Origin: Aliivibrio sp.
GTDB taxonomy: Bacteria > Pseudomonadota > Gammaproteobacteria > Enterobacterales > Vibrionaceae
Direction of reading: 5' to 3'
NCBI GenBank assembly: GCA_016764915.1
Contig: JAESQY010000131.1
Span: 1 to 64,000 of the forward strand
DNA length: 64,000 nucleotides
In this document: one piece after another, positions 17,564 through 26,861 of the stretch
Layout of the letters: each line of letters begins with the position of its first letter
How positions within the stretch are numbered: position 1 is the first letter of the stretch
The notes under the pieces: generated by a model
Databases searched by the model: none
What the model was told of the DNA's origin: nothing
Seen by the model: the letters and a program-made list of their open reading frames with translations, nothing else
Program-made: the position numbers and the translations under genes

Positions 17564-18765
17564 GCAAAAGACCCGATCCTGATTTCATTGAAATATTGGC
17601 CCAATCTGATGTGCCAGTGACCGCCTATGAATTAGAAGCCAAACTAAAAGTTGAAGTGGTTGGGGCGGGCAGTCATGTTTCTAACGATTCAGAAATGTCG
17701 CCGTTCTGGCGCTGGGTTCGTGCGGCAGTGATTGTGCCAGTAACCTGGTTAATTCAAATTCTACTGGCAGGTCACATCATGCCAAACATGTTTGTGGCCA
17801 CGGGCGAGCGTTGGGCATTAGAGCTTAAAGCGTGGGAGCTTAATATCACGCCTAAAGTCGCAGTGAAAATTCAAGGCTTTATCACCTTAACCAAAACCAA
17901 TATTGATGATGCTATCTCAGTGGCCAAAGACGCGATTATCCAAACTCTGCCCATCAATGGTGTGGTGTATCAGCTTAAAGTCCTAGCCGATTTTATGATT
18001 GATTCAGGGACGTTATCATCAAAAGTATTGGTTGAAGCTGTCGATGCGGGCGCGGCGTTTAATCTAGCTGCAGGGTATTACAATATTCTTGCTGAAACAC
18101 TGCCTGGCATTGAATCGGCAGTGAATGAGCCTGATTGGATCACCCGTCTTGGCGCGAACACTGAAACCGATGAAGAGCTCGCCCTAAGACTGCAGAACGC
18201 GTTCACAAGCTCTGGAAATTGGCACATTGATGATGCGTATCGAGCGATTATTGCCAGTGTAGCTGGCATTCGAAGTGACAACATATATTTTGAAAACACG
18301 GGGCATATTGTTCCAGGCACCGCGAACGCGTTCATTGTGATGGACGTTGGCCCAACGCCGCAAAACATCTTGGATGATCTGAACACGCACATTATGAACG
18401 ATGGCCATCACGGCCATGGCGATGTATTGACTTGCAAAGCAATTGTTGATGCGAACTATGATGTGGTGGCTGATGTTGTACTCATGAGCAATTTAGACAG
18501 TAATCAAAAAACGTCTGAGCTAAATGAAGTAGAGCAACGCATTCGAGCCGCTTTTCGTGAAACACAAGCGTATCAAAGCATGACTCGCGCCAAACCCAAT
18601 AGCCGGTTCAGTCTGTCGAAAATGGCCAGTGAAATTCACAACAACATGGATTTGGTTGAATCGGTAAAGCTCACCGTAGGCGGACAAGTACAAGAGGACA
18701 TCATCAGCGCTATTGAGCAGCCACGCTTGCAAAGCCTAACGGTATTGGAGGTGGTCAGTGCCTAA
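17560..18765 (+). CDS. baseplate J-like protein
   Basis: 401 residues; wedge component of the baseplate. The motifs AGHIMPNMFVATGERWALELKAW and GANTETDEELALRLQNAF are signature stretches of the Baseplate_J family (the latter corresponds to the conserved TDEELR-R region). Overlaps the GpI-like gene by eight bases. Confidence 0.9.
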   Translation: MSKRPDPDFIEILAQSDVPVTAYELEAKLKVEVVGAGSHVSNDSEMSPFWRWVRAAVIVPVTWLIQILLAGHIMPNMFVATGERWALELKAWELNITPKVAVKIQGFITLTKTNIDDAISVAKDAIIQTLPINGVVYQLKVLADFMIDSGTLSSKVLVEAVDAGAAFNLAAGYYNILAETLPGIESAVNEPDWITRLGANTETDEELALRLQNAFTSSGNWHIDDAYRAIIASVAGIRSDNIYFENTGHIVPGTANAFIVMDVGPTPQNILDDLNTHIMNDGHHGHGDVLTCKAIVDANYDVVADVVLMSNLDSNQKTSELNEVEQRIRAAFRETQAYQSMTRAKPNSRFSLSKMASEIHNNMDLVESVKLTVGGQVQEDIISAIEQPRLQSLTVLEVVSA

Positions 18766-19417
18766 TAAGAGCAGTCATTCACCAGAGCTACCAAACAATG
18801 AGATTCCATGGTGGCAGGATGGGAAAACAACCAGTGAAGAGCTTATAGAGCCTCACTTTTTATCAAAAGGGGTTTACGGATTTTGGCTGAAAGTTCGCAG
18901 TTGGTTGATGCTTCCATTAGCGCAAGCCGATGCACTTACCTGCAGTGAATCTCTGCTCACGCTTCAAGCCTGGGACAAAGATATTGAACGCTTTAACAAC
19001 GAGCCGTTATCGCTGTTTAGAAAACGGGTGAAGTTTGCAGCCATTAACGCCAAAGACTCGGGCAGTGTGGCGGGGTTTAAGGCCATTTTCAAACGTTTGG
19101 ATATTGGCATTATTGCGTTCAAAGAGCGTGAAAGTGCCAGTGAGTGGGATGTATGCACCATTGAGCTTACAGATAATGACATCTCACAAAACAGCAAGCT
19201 TCTGCAGACCTTAATTGAGCAGTATGGCCGAACCTGCAGGCGTTACCGATTTCAAGTGTTATACCCGTCCACGCTGTATATAGCCTGTGGGGAGTTTTCA
19301 CATAATTTCGCGATGTTTAACGCACAAAATAAAGAGACGGTGGCGCTGTTAACCAAACCGTTACCGATTGATTATCAACAACAAGTATTTGTGGCCAGCG
19401 TGTCGCCGGCTAAATAA
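18758..19417 (+). CDS. tail protein I-like baseplate protein
   Basis: 219 residues. Follows J as in P2. Recognised by LPLAQADALTCSESLLTLQAW and the DIERFNNEPLSLFRKRVKFA block. It connects the wedge to the tail fibre in P2-type baseplates. Confidence 0.85.
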   Translation: MPNKSSHSPELPNNEIPWWQDGKTTSEELIEPHFLSKGVYGFWLKVRSWLMLPLAQADALTCSESLLTLQAWDKDIERFNNEPLSLFRKRVKFAAINAKDSGSVAGFKAIFKRLDIGIIAFKERESASEWDVCTIELTDNDISQNSKLLQTLIEQYGRTCRRYRFQVLYPSTLYIACGEFSHNFAMFNAQNKETVALLTKPLPIDYQQQVFVASVSPAK

Positions 19418-19431
19418 GGGAGTTACACACT

Positions 19432-20964
19432 ATGAGCCAAACGGCCATCCCATTAGAATTTGAACATTATCTGCAAAACCAAATCAGTATTGGCAAGTCT
19501 CCTGACATGAATGAGGTGGTTTTTGCTTATGTTCCTGATTTAGATGCCAGCACTGCGATTAATCGTGAAAACGGGTTGCCTGATGTATCACTGTGGGTAC
19601 ATCAACAAGATATCGACCAAGTCGGCAAGCTTGGTCCGAACGCACTGGCTTATTCGGTGGTGATACCAGGCAGCGCCGCTGAATTTACCTTTAATGCCAT
19701 TTATCTGCATGACAAGAACGTGTCTAACTCATGCGGCATGGTGGTGCATAAGGTCAGTGAAACCAAAGAAGCGGGCATGACCAGCACCAAATCATTAGTA
19801 CAAGAGTACACGGGCGCTGCGGTTACTGCTGCAATTACCGTGGACGCGGAAACCTGGCAAATTGATTATCAAGCCAGGCTCCTTGGCATCGATGAAGAGC
19901 ATCGTTTAGCCAACCTTGATACCTATGGCCATACTGCTTTCATTGAGGGTTTTACGGTTACGAGACAAGCAGAGAAAACCAAATACAAAGTCATGCCTGG
20001 GGTGGTGTATGTCGGTGGTTTACGTTCAGCTTTGGCACAAGAGTTAACCCAAACCATCACCACTAAACCCAATGGGTTATACGTTGATGTGGTTCGCCAT
20101 GGCAGTTCACTGTCTGTTTGGGAAAACCAACTCACCATTACCGCATCAGAAACTGAATTAACCGATTATGTCGATGGCCAAGGCTATCAACACTACGTGG
20201 CGAAACTAGTCACCATTAACGCTGATGGCAGTACCACTGATGAGCAAGTGAAAGGCGGCTTGTCTGAGCACATTTCGGGCAGTGATCCTCATCCACAATA
20301 TGCAACAGAGCAAGAAGTACATGATCTAATCCGTACTTCTCAATTTCAGTTATATCACCCACAAAGAGCTTACAGTGTAGGTGAGGCTTGTTACACCAAG
20401 GACGTAGCAACAGGGGAGCTTAGTTACTGGCAGTGGTATTCAAATGTTGAGTCTTTAGCTGATAAATCGCCCTTGCTTGAGTCAAATCGACATGTTGGTT
20501 GGTCCGATAACAGCAAGCCTTTTTATTGGGTTCCGTACACTGGCGATCAAGTAGGTATGCCTTTTTTCTGGCTAGATGTAACTGCACCAGAGTGGGCTGT
20601 GATGGAAATCAATGTTGATTTGCCTATCGCTATTTATTGGCGACTAGCCCGTCGTTATCCGACTCTTGTTTTTAATCGTGATGGTGTCGATTACATCAAT
20701 ACAGGTGAAATACGTGGTGAGTTTTTACGAGTCCTAGATCAGGGGCGAGGTGTTGACTCAGGGCGTCAGTTAAACAGTTGGCAGGTAGATGAGTTTAAGC
20801 TTCACACTCTACGCAGCTTTGGGCTTCAGGGCCCCATGGCTCAACAGGGGGTGGTTCGGGAAGGACTCCAGCCCTGTCACAGACAAGTGGAGCCGGGGGG
20901 GATGAAACACGTCCTAGGAACATCGCAAGATCAATGGCTATCGCAATTTAAGGAACCGTCATGA
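19432..20964 (+). CDS. tail fibre protein (tail-collar fibre family)
   Basis: Receptor-binding fibre. The N-terminal ~160 residues form the baseplate-attachment domain of the phage tail-collar fibre family (VWAYVPDL-like VVFAYVPDLDAS, SVVIPGSAAEFTFNAIYL). The centre has the HPQY-type loop SGSDPHPQYATEQEV that precedes the shaft, and the distal part shows the FLRVLDQGRGVDSGRQ block common to Vibrio and enterobacterial fibres. Host range is expected to depend on the distal part. AAGGGAG-like GGGAG stands before the ATG. Confidence 0.85.
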   Translation: MSQTAIPLEFEHYLQNQISIGKSPDMNEVVFAYVPDLDASTAINRENGLPDVSLWVHQQDIDQVGKLGPNALAYSVVIPGSAAEFTFNAIYLHDKNVSNSCGMVVHKVSETKEAGMTSTKSLVQEYTGAAVTAAITVDAETWQIDYQARLLGIDEEHRLANLDTYGHTAFIEGFTVTRQAEKTKYKVMPGVVYVGGLRSALAQELTQTITTKPNGLYVDVVRHGSSLSVWENQLTITASETELTDYVDGQGYQHYVAKLVTINADGSTTDEQVKGGLSEHISGSDPHPQYATEQEVHDLIRTSQFQLYHPQRAYSVGEACYTKDVATGELSYWQWYSNVESLADKSPLLESNRHVGWSDNSKPFYWVPYTGDQVGMPFFWLDVTAPEWAVMEINVDLPIAIYWRLARRYPTLVFNRDGVDYINTGEIRGEFLRVLDQGRGVDSGRQLNSWQVDEFKLHTLRSFGLQGPMAQQGVVREGLQPCHRQVEPGGMKHVLGTSQDQWLSQFKEPS

Positions 20965-21524
20965 GTATAAATAAACAAACTTATTACCCAATAAATTCAT
21001 TAACAAAAGAGGTGCTTGCACCTGTATTGGCTGAATATCGAGGTGGTATTCATCACATCCCTAAAGATGCACTTAAAACTAAGCCATTAGAACCGAAAAA
21101 AGGCCATGCCATAATCGCGGTGTTAGGTGAGGGCGGAAAAGCTATTGATTCTACATATATCGAAGATCATCGAGGCGTCACCATTTACGATGAATCTAAT
21201 TGCTTTCAATCCGACGTTGTACGTGAATTAGGTCCAATTAAAGATAGTTTTACTCTTTCCAAACCAACTACCCAATTCGACCAATGGATAAATAACACCT
21301 GGGTAACCAACCTACAAAACCAGTATGAAAGCGAATACAACCGCGTTGATGATGCTCGCCGCGGACTGTATACCACGATGGTTGATCCACTGTTTGCAGA
21401 GGCCAATGTAAAAGTATTAATGGGTGCAGCGGCTGCAGAAATCAACGAGATCAATACTCAGGCATTGGCGGCGCGTCAAAAGATACAAACTGACAACCCT
21501 TGGCCAGTTGCTCTAAAGGTGTAA
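20961..21524 (+). CDS. tail fibre accessory or assembly protein
   Basis: 187 residues, start overlapping the fibre gene stop. Helical C-terminal half with NNTWVTNLQNQYESEYNRVDD and a final PWPV. Its position directly after the fibre gene is that of fibre chaperones; sequence similarity to the classical Tfa family is weak to my eye. Confidence 0.6.
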   Translation: MSINKQTYYPINSLTKEVLAPVLAEYRGGIHHIPKDALKTKPLEPKKGHAIIAVLGEGGKAIDSTYIEDHRGVTIYDESNCFQSDVVRELGPIKDSFTLSKPTTQFDQWINNTWVTNLQNQYESEYNRVDDARRGLYTTMVDPLFAEANVKVLMGAAAAEINEINTQALAARQKIQTDNPWPVALKV

Positions 21525-22421
21525 ATGATGTGGACTCAATTAAGCCTAACATGGCCTAACAGCGCCCAAACCATTCAGAACCAAAGTGAGTCGGTAACAA
21601 CTCGTGTCGCTTCTGAAATGAACAGTGCAATCGGCAAATTACAAGCACTGCAAGCAAGTGCGAACTATTCGCGGGGTGCATTAAGTGGTGATGCGGCTGC
21701 ATTATTAGGTTTAAGAGCCTCTCTTCAATCACTGCTCTCAACAGGCACGGTGATCACTGTTTCGCCGTATACGTTTGATGTGGGCACCACGCTTGAGTCT
21801 GGTCGCTATCTAAACCCACAAACAGCAGTGGCAACACTGGCGGGCAAACTTCGTGATCACAGTGATAAGCACAGACCCAATGGCAATCTTAACGTTATTG
21901 CATTAATGGTGAGTGCATCGCAGCTTGGCACGTTCGCCGCGCAATTGGCCGATCTTGTTTCTGTCTTTACGCTGCCGGATTGGGGGCAAGTGGCCAGGCA
22001 GGCAAATGCATTGACTACTAATGAAATCGACAAGTTTCACCAACCTGCAGCCATCGTTCAGCCGCGCTTTAAACCAGGCGCCCAGTTAAACGCCAACCCA
22101 TTGGGTGACTACTTAGCAGCGCAGGGCAGTGAAATCGCCACCCTTGAATCACTGGCTGATGATGCTACTAACGTGATCGATAAACTGCAGGGTTTAGCAG
22201 CCAAACGCAGTACCACATTAAGTGAGATTCAGAGCAAGATTAATGCACTCAAGAACCTTAAAGGCAATGTCTGGTCGATGGCTTTATCAGGAAGTAACGA
22301 AAGTATTGCAACTCAGCTGTCACAAGCACAAGCACCAACACCAAACAATCATCAACACACGTTGGCCAGTTTGATGATAAGCGATAAACCAATGCCATTT
22401 TTTGAGCAGTTACTTTGCTAA
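21525..22421 (+). CDS. unknown phage structural protein
   Basis: 298 residues, Ala/Gln/Ser-rich and largely helical (coiled-coil in 15-75 and 200-260). No signal peptide or membrane segment. Lies between fibre accessory and the baseplate U-like gene in the late operon and carries a final HQHTLASLMI segment. Related ORFs are usual at this place in K139-like phages; function unknown. Confidence 0.7.
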   Translation: MMWTQLSLTWPNSAQTIQNQSESVTTRVASEMNSAIGKLQALQASANYSRGALSGDAAALLGLRASLQSLLSTGTVITVSPYTFDVGTTLESGRYLNPQTAVATLAGKLRDHSDKHRPNGNLNVIALMVSASQLGTFAAQLADLVSVFTLPDWGQVARQANALTTNEIDKFHQPAAIVQPRFKPGAQLNANPLGDYLAAQGSEIATLESLADDATNVIDKLQGLAAKRSTTLSEIQSKINALKNLKGNVWSMALSGSNESIATQLSQAQAPTPNNHQHTLASLMISDKPMPFFEQLLC

Positions 22422-22431
22422 AGGGGAGATT

Positions 22432-22905
22432 ATGTTAGCACTCGATGGTGTGATGATGGGGCTAGACTCGATGCGCCTTGAAATGTCGATGGAGCTAAAA
22501 GACCAGGACATGAGCGGTCAATCCTCTGGCACTGATACCGCCGAGCAGGGCGACAAAGGTAAAAAGCTCACCTTTAGTGGGCGTATATCATTTGCCAAAA
22601 TGGAAAAGCTCACGCAGCTCTATGCCATGGCCTCTGCCAAAGATGAAGCGCAAAATCGCAAAGTCTATCGCATTGGTAATGACATGGCCCTGGCACTGAA
22701 AATACGCCAGGTGAAATTTACAGGTCGCATCAATGCCAGAGAGCATGAAAGTTTATTGGCTTGGAATGTCTCGTTTGAACTTCGTGAGTACAACAGTGTG
22801 GCCGAGCAAAAAGAGACTCGTCAAAAACAGCAAACCAAACCTGAGCAAGTGCAAAACACGCGCCATCAACAAGCGTTAAAAGAGGCAGAGGCCGTCGGTT
22901 TATGA
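22432..22905 (+). CDS. baseplate complex protein (GpU-like)
   Basis: 157 residues from ATG 22432, chosen because AAAGGGGAG precedes it; upstream in-frame codons lie inside the previous gene. Contains KKLTFSGRISFAKMEKLTQL and IRQVKFTGRINAREHESL, beta-strand pairs reminiscent of baseplate hub-associated LysM-like proteins. Four-base overlap with the spike gene suggests coupled synthesis with it. Confidence 0.65.
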   Translation: MLALDGVMMGLDSMRLEMSMELKDQDMSGQSSGTDTAEQGDKGKKLTFSGRISFAKMEKLTQLYAMASAKDEAQNRKVYRIGNDMALALKIRQVKFTGRINAREHESLLAWNVSFELREYNSVAEQKETRQKQQTKPEQVQNTRHQQALKEAEAVGL

Positions 22906-24515
22906 AGTTAGAAAAACGCCTGTATATCAACAACAGTGAAGTGACCTTGGCCAAGCACATGGTAAGCTTAAAACTCTCTTTGGGTGGTGTGGCCATCTTT
23001 ACCATTGCAAGTGAAGTCGCACCACAACAGCACCAAGCCGTTCGTTTTGATATCGGTTATGAGAATAACATTAAGCCCTGGTTTGAAGGGTATGTTGAGA
23101 AAGTGCAGCCTGCTGAAAATGGTCACCATAAGATAACGGTTAAAGAGAACGCTGCAATCTTGAATTTCAAACTGGCTATCAGTTTTGAGCATCCAACCAT
23201 GCGAGAAGTGATAGACCAGGTACAAACTCAAACTGGGCTAGATTTTACGCTGCCAGATGCGAGCTACATCGATGCAGTGATCCCAAACTTTGTTAGTAAT
23301 GGTAATGGATACCAGTGTTTACAAGCCATTGGCCGCGCGTTTTCGGTCCCTGATTTGGTGTGGTACCAGGGCATTGAACAGCGTATCTATTGTGGTAGTC
23401 ATGAGCAAAGCCGTTTCCACGATAAGCCGGTGACCATCCCTAATGATCTGCTCTCTCGCCACAATGGCGACAACATCACCTTTGCGCCTTTTCCAATGTT
23501 ACGCCCAGGCGTGATGGTTAATGAAAAGAGAATAAGTCGATTGGATTTAATCGGTGATGAGATGACGGCGTATTGGCAGCAGAGCACTCAAAGCACCAAA
23601 AAGAAAGAGTGGCTACAGATGTTTCCTGAGCTCTCTGCAGGCTTTCACCTTCCAATGTTTGGCCAAGTGGTTGCGGTTCGTGATGAAGCCAAAGCAGGGC
23701 AGGTCAATGATGCCTTTCGTCCACGTTTTGCGGTCGATGTTCAGCTGCTTGATGAGAATCTAGACCAGGACAAACGAGTCCCTATTTACCGCTCAATTCC
23801 ACTACCAAATAACATGGCAGGCAGTGAAGCGGGCTTAATGGCGTATCCATGTGAGGGCTGTATTGTTGAAATTGCTTTTGCTTATGGCCGCAATGATCAT
23901 CCCATCATTCGAAATGTGTATGGCCAAGAGTACGCACTGCCAGAAATCGAACCAGGTGAGCAGCTGCAACAACAACGAGCAGAGGTAAGCCGCAAAACTG
24001 ACGCGGCAGGCAATACCACCGACATTACAGATCAATCTCAAACACAATCCGCATTTGAAAAACTCGATAAGGCGCATCGATATAAAGGGGAGTTTGGTCA
24101 ACATCATTTGGTGATTGATGAACACAGCATTGAAGAGGTGGTAGGCAAGAAAGTGATCGAAGCTCTTGGTGCTATCAGTTTGCTATCGGGTGATAACTTA
24201 ACGCTTGGCTCACTGGGCAATATGCAAGTGGCCACGGCTGGTGAGTTGATTACTACCATTGGCAAACTGAGAAACACAGTGATCACCTTAGATGATAAAT
24301 ACAAAGCCCTGGCTAACCGTGTTCAAGAGATCGCCCAAAACGACACAGTAACCATCGGCGGACAGCAAACCATCACCATAACCAAAGACCAAATTATTAA
24401 TGCAAAGAACATAAAACTAAACGGCGGAACAGGGGTGATCACTTGCCAAAGCATCTGTCCATTCACAGGCAAGCCACATGTCGATGGCTCATCAACAGTA
24501 TTTGCGGGGAAGTAA
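22902..24515 (+). CDS. fused baseplate hub and spike protein (GpD plus GpV-like)
   Basis: 537 residues. The first ~270 form the hub domain of the late control D/VgrG type (FDIGYENNIKPWFEGYVEKV). An OB-fold follows (GQVVAVRDEA, CEGCIVEIAFAYGRNDHPII), then a repetitive beta-helix needle (about 430-515: ISLLSGDNLTLGSLGNMQV, TVTIGGQQTITITKDQ), ending in CPFTGKPHVDGSSTVFAGK, a metal-tip-like motif. P2 encodes hub and spike separately; here they are one chain as in VgrG of type VI secretion. Confidence 0.8.
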   Translation: MKLEKRLYINNSEVTLAKHMVSLKLSLGGVAIFTIASEVAPQQHQAVRFDIGYENNIKPWFEGYVEKVQPAENGHHKITVKENAAILNFKLAISFEHPTMREVIDQVQTQTGLDFTLPDASYIDAVIPNFVSNGNGYQCLQAIGRAFSVPDLVWYQGIEQRIYCGSHEQSRFHDKPVTIPNDLLSRHNGDNITFAPFPMLRPGVMVNEKRISRLDLIGDEMTAYWQQSTQSTKKKEWLQMFPELSAGFHLPMFGQVVAVRDEAKAGQVNDAFRPRFAVDVQLLDENLDQDKRVPIYRSIPLPNNMAGSEAGLMAYPCEGCIVEIAFAYGRNDHPIIRNVYGQEYALPEIEPGEQLQQQRAEVSRKTDAAGNTTDITDQSQTQSAFEKLDKAHRYKGEFGQHHLVIDEHSIEEVVGKKVIEALGAISLLSGDNLTLGSLGNMQVATAGELITTIGKLRNTVITLDDKYKALANRVQEIAQNDTVTIGGQQTITITKDQIINAKNIKLNGGTGVITCQSICPFTGKPHVDGSSTVFAGK

Positions 24516-24516
24516 A

Positions 24517-24714
24517 ATGGCACTAAGTAAAACAGCACTCAAAGCAAAGATAATTACTGAAATGCAAAAGGTGGATATGGTGACAGAAGGGCAGTTTGCC
24601 AAAGCCGCAGATCTCGCCGAAGCCATAGCAAATGCGGTTGTAGATGAGATTACCGAAAATGCTTTGGTTGTTGTTGATAAGGGGAGTTCAACTGGGGAGT
24701 TCAGTATTGTCTGA
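24517..24714 (+). CDS. small phage protein at end of late operon, unknown
   Basis: 65 residues from ATG 24517 (MALSKTALKAKIITEM), one base after the spike stop with GGGGA upstream. Helical, with an AxxAEAIANAVVDEI segment. Its last 27 bases overlap the 3' end of the convergent cargo gene. Similar small proteins accompany spike genes in related phages; no function assigned. Confidence 0.7.
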   Translation: MALSKTALKAKIITEMQKVDMVTEGQFAKAADLAEAIANAVVDEITENALVVVDKGSSTGEFSIV

Positions 24715-25830
24715 GGAACAAACATCATTAATATAAGTATTTAGCAGAGCTATGTTCTTTAAAAAAATATTATCGAATTTGTTTCCTTTTCCTTTTTCTA
24801 TTTCTGTTTCCACAGCATTAATGAATTCTTTTATAACTTCAACTTTAAAGGTCTCGTCATTTTCTAATTGATAAAGCTTATCAAGGCCAAACAATCCTAT
24901 GTGAAATTTACATAAGAATGCAAGACTGTTACTACCCAAAGTTTTCTGATGAGTGGATTTTGTTTTATAACCTTTGGATAGTTTTAAATTAGAATTCATA
25001 GTCCATAAACACTTGAACAGTACAGGGTCGATTTTACCTAAATCAATATCACCATTATTAATTGAATAGTTAATAATAGTTGATATTTCATATTCACCTA
25101 ACCAGGGAAAAGAACTAGAATTTGCACAGAAGGTGTTGTTTTTTATATTAGAGAATGAATAAAGTGCGATTATAATATCAAAATAAGCAAAAACTAAATT
25201 GCTATAACAAAACACATTGAAACCAGTACGGGAGCCCATGTTCGATATGTCTCCAATAGTACTGTTACATGAGAAAGACATGTGAATTCGTTTGAATATG
25301 TTGAGGAATGTATCAATAACCTTATGAGTATTATTTTCGGAAAAATACTCAAGTTCACTCACGAGAAGATTAATGCATCCCTTAGAAATTTCGTCTATCT
25401 GACTCGAATGGAAATCAAGAGAATTCACATTGTTTTTAGGAAATAGCTTTTTATATAAGTCAGGTCTCTCATAGAACTTAATATTTAAATTTTGATGTGT
25501 GTTTTCTAAATCATCTAACAGGTCGTTAAAAGATTTTTGATGCATTTGATACTTCTGAAACGAAAGCATCATTTTTTGCTCATCCCACATTTGATGCTGT
25601 TTATTATCATTTTTTTGTATTCGGTCGTCTTGACTCGCTTGGTTTTTTCGTATTTGAATGTTTTGAATAATTAGAACAATAAGTGTTGCTGCAGTAGCCA
25701 AAGAACCTAGAGTTGCAGCACCTTTTACGAAACTCTCTACTATGTCAGAAAACCAAAAGCTACCGATAAGAATACCTATAAAAAGAAGTAGGAACCCTAC
25801 CACTACCTCGTTAAAATCAAACCGCTTCAT
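24688..25830 (-). CDS. unknown two-TM membrane protein, prophage right-end cargo
   Basis: 380 residues from ATG 25830 (MKRFDFNEVVVGF); a TTG fifteen bases upstream is less likely. Two membrane segments (about 9-28 and 37-58), a charged coiled coil (about 60-100, with FQKYQMHQKSFNDLLDDLE), then a soluble all-helical domain rich in Asn and Phe. Clearly AT-rich, and transcribed against the late operon, as lysogenic-conversion genes often are. The architecture of two TMs, coil and helical domain recalls membrane-anchored abortive-infection proteins, but I cannot place it in a named family. Confidence 0.75.
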   Translation of the reverse strand: MKRFDFNEVVVGFLLLFIGILIGSFWFSDIVESFVKGAATLGSLATAATLIVLIIQNIQIRKNQASQDDRIQKNDNKQHQMWDEQKMMLSFQKYQMHQKSFNDLLDDLENTHQNLNIKFYERPDLYKKLFPKNNVNSLDFHSSQIDEISKGCINLLVSELEYFSENNTHKVIDTFLNIFKRIHMSFSCNSTIGDISNMGSRTGFNVFCYSNLVFAYFDIIIALYSFSNIKNNTFCANSSSFPWLGEYEISTIINYSINNGDIDLGKIDPVLFKCLWTMNSNLKLSKGYKTKSTHQKTLGSNSLAFLCKFHIGLFGLDKLYQLENDETFKVEVIKEFINAVETEIEKGKGNKFDNIFLKNIALLNTYINDVCSSDNTELPS

Positions 25831-26088
25831 AAAAATAAGTACCAATTAAAACAACCATTTCATTCTACAATGTATATTGTAATAGTAAACTATTATGCAA
25901 TTACGGTGTGGCAATAAGTTGCTAGGTAGAAGAAGTATTTTAAAAGTATTCTGTCGCCACTTTATCGCCATTCGTCATTTTCTAAACACGTAAGTCATTG
26001 AAACTAAATAAACATGTTTCTTTAGATTAAAAATAGCTTAAAATAAACAAATCATTACGACAGTAAAACGTGTCAAAGGACAAAAATC
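25831..26088. promoter_or_regulatory. AT-rich divergent region with palindromes; probable attR zone
   Basis: Between cargo and host RNase HI. A perfect palindrome, TACAATGTATATTGTA (25866-25881), is followed by AATAGT/ACTATT (25881-25894), just upstream of the minus-strand cargo gene, suiting an operator. The host-phage junction should fall in this stretch; no duplicated core can be shown without the left end. Confidence 0.45.
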
Positions 26089-26856
26089 ATGGCGTCAAAA
26101 TTTTATGTTGTATGGGCAGGTAGAGAGACGGGCATTTTTACCAATTGGGCCTATACAAAGAAGCAAGTTGAAAAGTTTCCAGGCGCACGATACAAATCGT
26201 TTCTAACTCAAGCGGAAGCGGAAGCGGCATTCTCATCGGGACGAGTATCTTCGACGACCTCGACAAAAGCTTCTTCAGGCAGTAAAAGCAGTGAGAAAAA
26301 AAGCAGTTCGGTAACTTCGGCTGATGCGATGAACCCATTTACAGTGAATATCTTTTGCGATGGAGGTTGCGATCCAAACCCTGGAAAAGCGTCATCTGGT
26401 GTGGCAGTGTATCGTGATGGGGCTATTGACTCTCTTTGGTATGGTTTATTCAACCCAAATGGCACTAACAACTCAGCGGAACTCAATGCGCTGCATCAAT
26501 CACTGTTAATTGCTCAACAAGAGATAAACAACGGCAATAATGTGCAGGTTCTATGTGATTCTCAGTATTCAATTAATTGCGTCACCGTGTGGGCATACAG
26601 CTGGAAGCTTAAAGGTTGGAAGCGTAAAGTTGCAGGTGATATTAAAAACTTAGAGATCATCCAGCAGTCTCATGAACTGTATGAACAGATAAAAAATAGG
26701 CTGACAGTATCACACGTTAAAGCACATATTGGCGTAGAGGGTAATGAGTTAGCCGATCGCATGTCCATTTATGGAATTGAGCAAAAAGAGACTCTTTTTT
26801 GTCAATATAATCAGTCGCTAGATATTAAAGCCATCTTAGCGATGAGAGAAGGATAA
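26089..26856 (+). CDS. ribonuclease HI with N-terminal hybrid-binding domain
   Basis: 255 residues. Cleaves RNA in RNA-DNA hybrids. The N-terminal ~50 residues are the RNase H1 hybrid-binding (viroplasmin-like) module, FYVVWAGRETGIFTNW. After a Ser/Lys linker, the catalytic domain carries the acidic residues in FCDGGCDPNPGKAS, NNSAELNAL, LCDSQYSI and GNELADRMS. The final chain continues past the last motif by about 30 residues. First recognised host gene beyond the prophage; AAAGGAC precedes the ATG. Confidence 0.93.
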   Translation: MASKFYVVWAGRETGIFTNWAYTKKQVEKFPGARYKSFLTQAEAEAAFSSGRVSSTTSTKASSGSKSSEKKSSSVTSADAMNPFTVNIFCDGGCDPNPGKASSGVAVYRDGAIDSLWYGLFNPNGTNNSAELNALHQSLLIAQQEINNGNNVQVLCDSQYSINCVTVWAYSWKLKGWKRKVAGDIKNLEIIQQSHELYEQIKNRLTVSHVKAHIGVEGNELADRMSIYGIEQKETLFCQYNQSLDIKAILAMREG

Positions 26857-26861
26857 ACCGT

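Larger units (their letters stand above)
1..25900. mobile_element. P2-type (K139/HP1-like) prophage, left end outside window
   Basis: Gene order rep, ogr-like, cargo, then portal and terminase leftward and scaffold-capsid-small terminase-head completion-tail genes rightward is the Peduoviridae arrangement. Structural proteins (DUF2586-type sheath, DUF2597-like tube, GpI, J-like baseplate protein) match the Vibrio K139-like branch rather than coliphage P2 itself. Integrase, repressor and cox are not seen and should lie left of base 1. The right boundary is placed between the last minus-strand cargo gene and the host RNase HI gene; the att core cannot be fixed because the left junction is absent. 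The visible part looks nearly whole, with perhaps one break. The intact reading frames and lack of decay suggest a recent insertion. Confidence 0.93.

Noticed and set aside
24688-26088. retron
   Set aside because: The cargo protein's layout resembles retron effectors, but no reverse transcriptase or msr/msd-type repeat is present.
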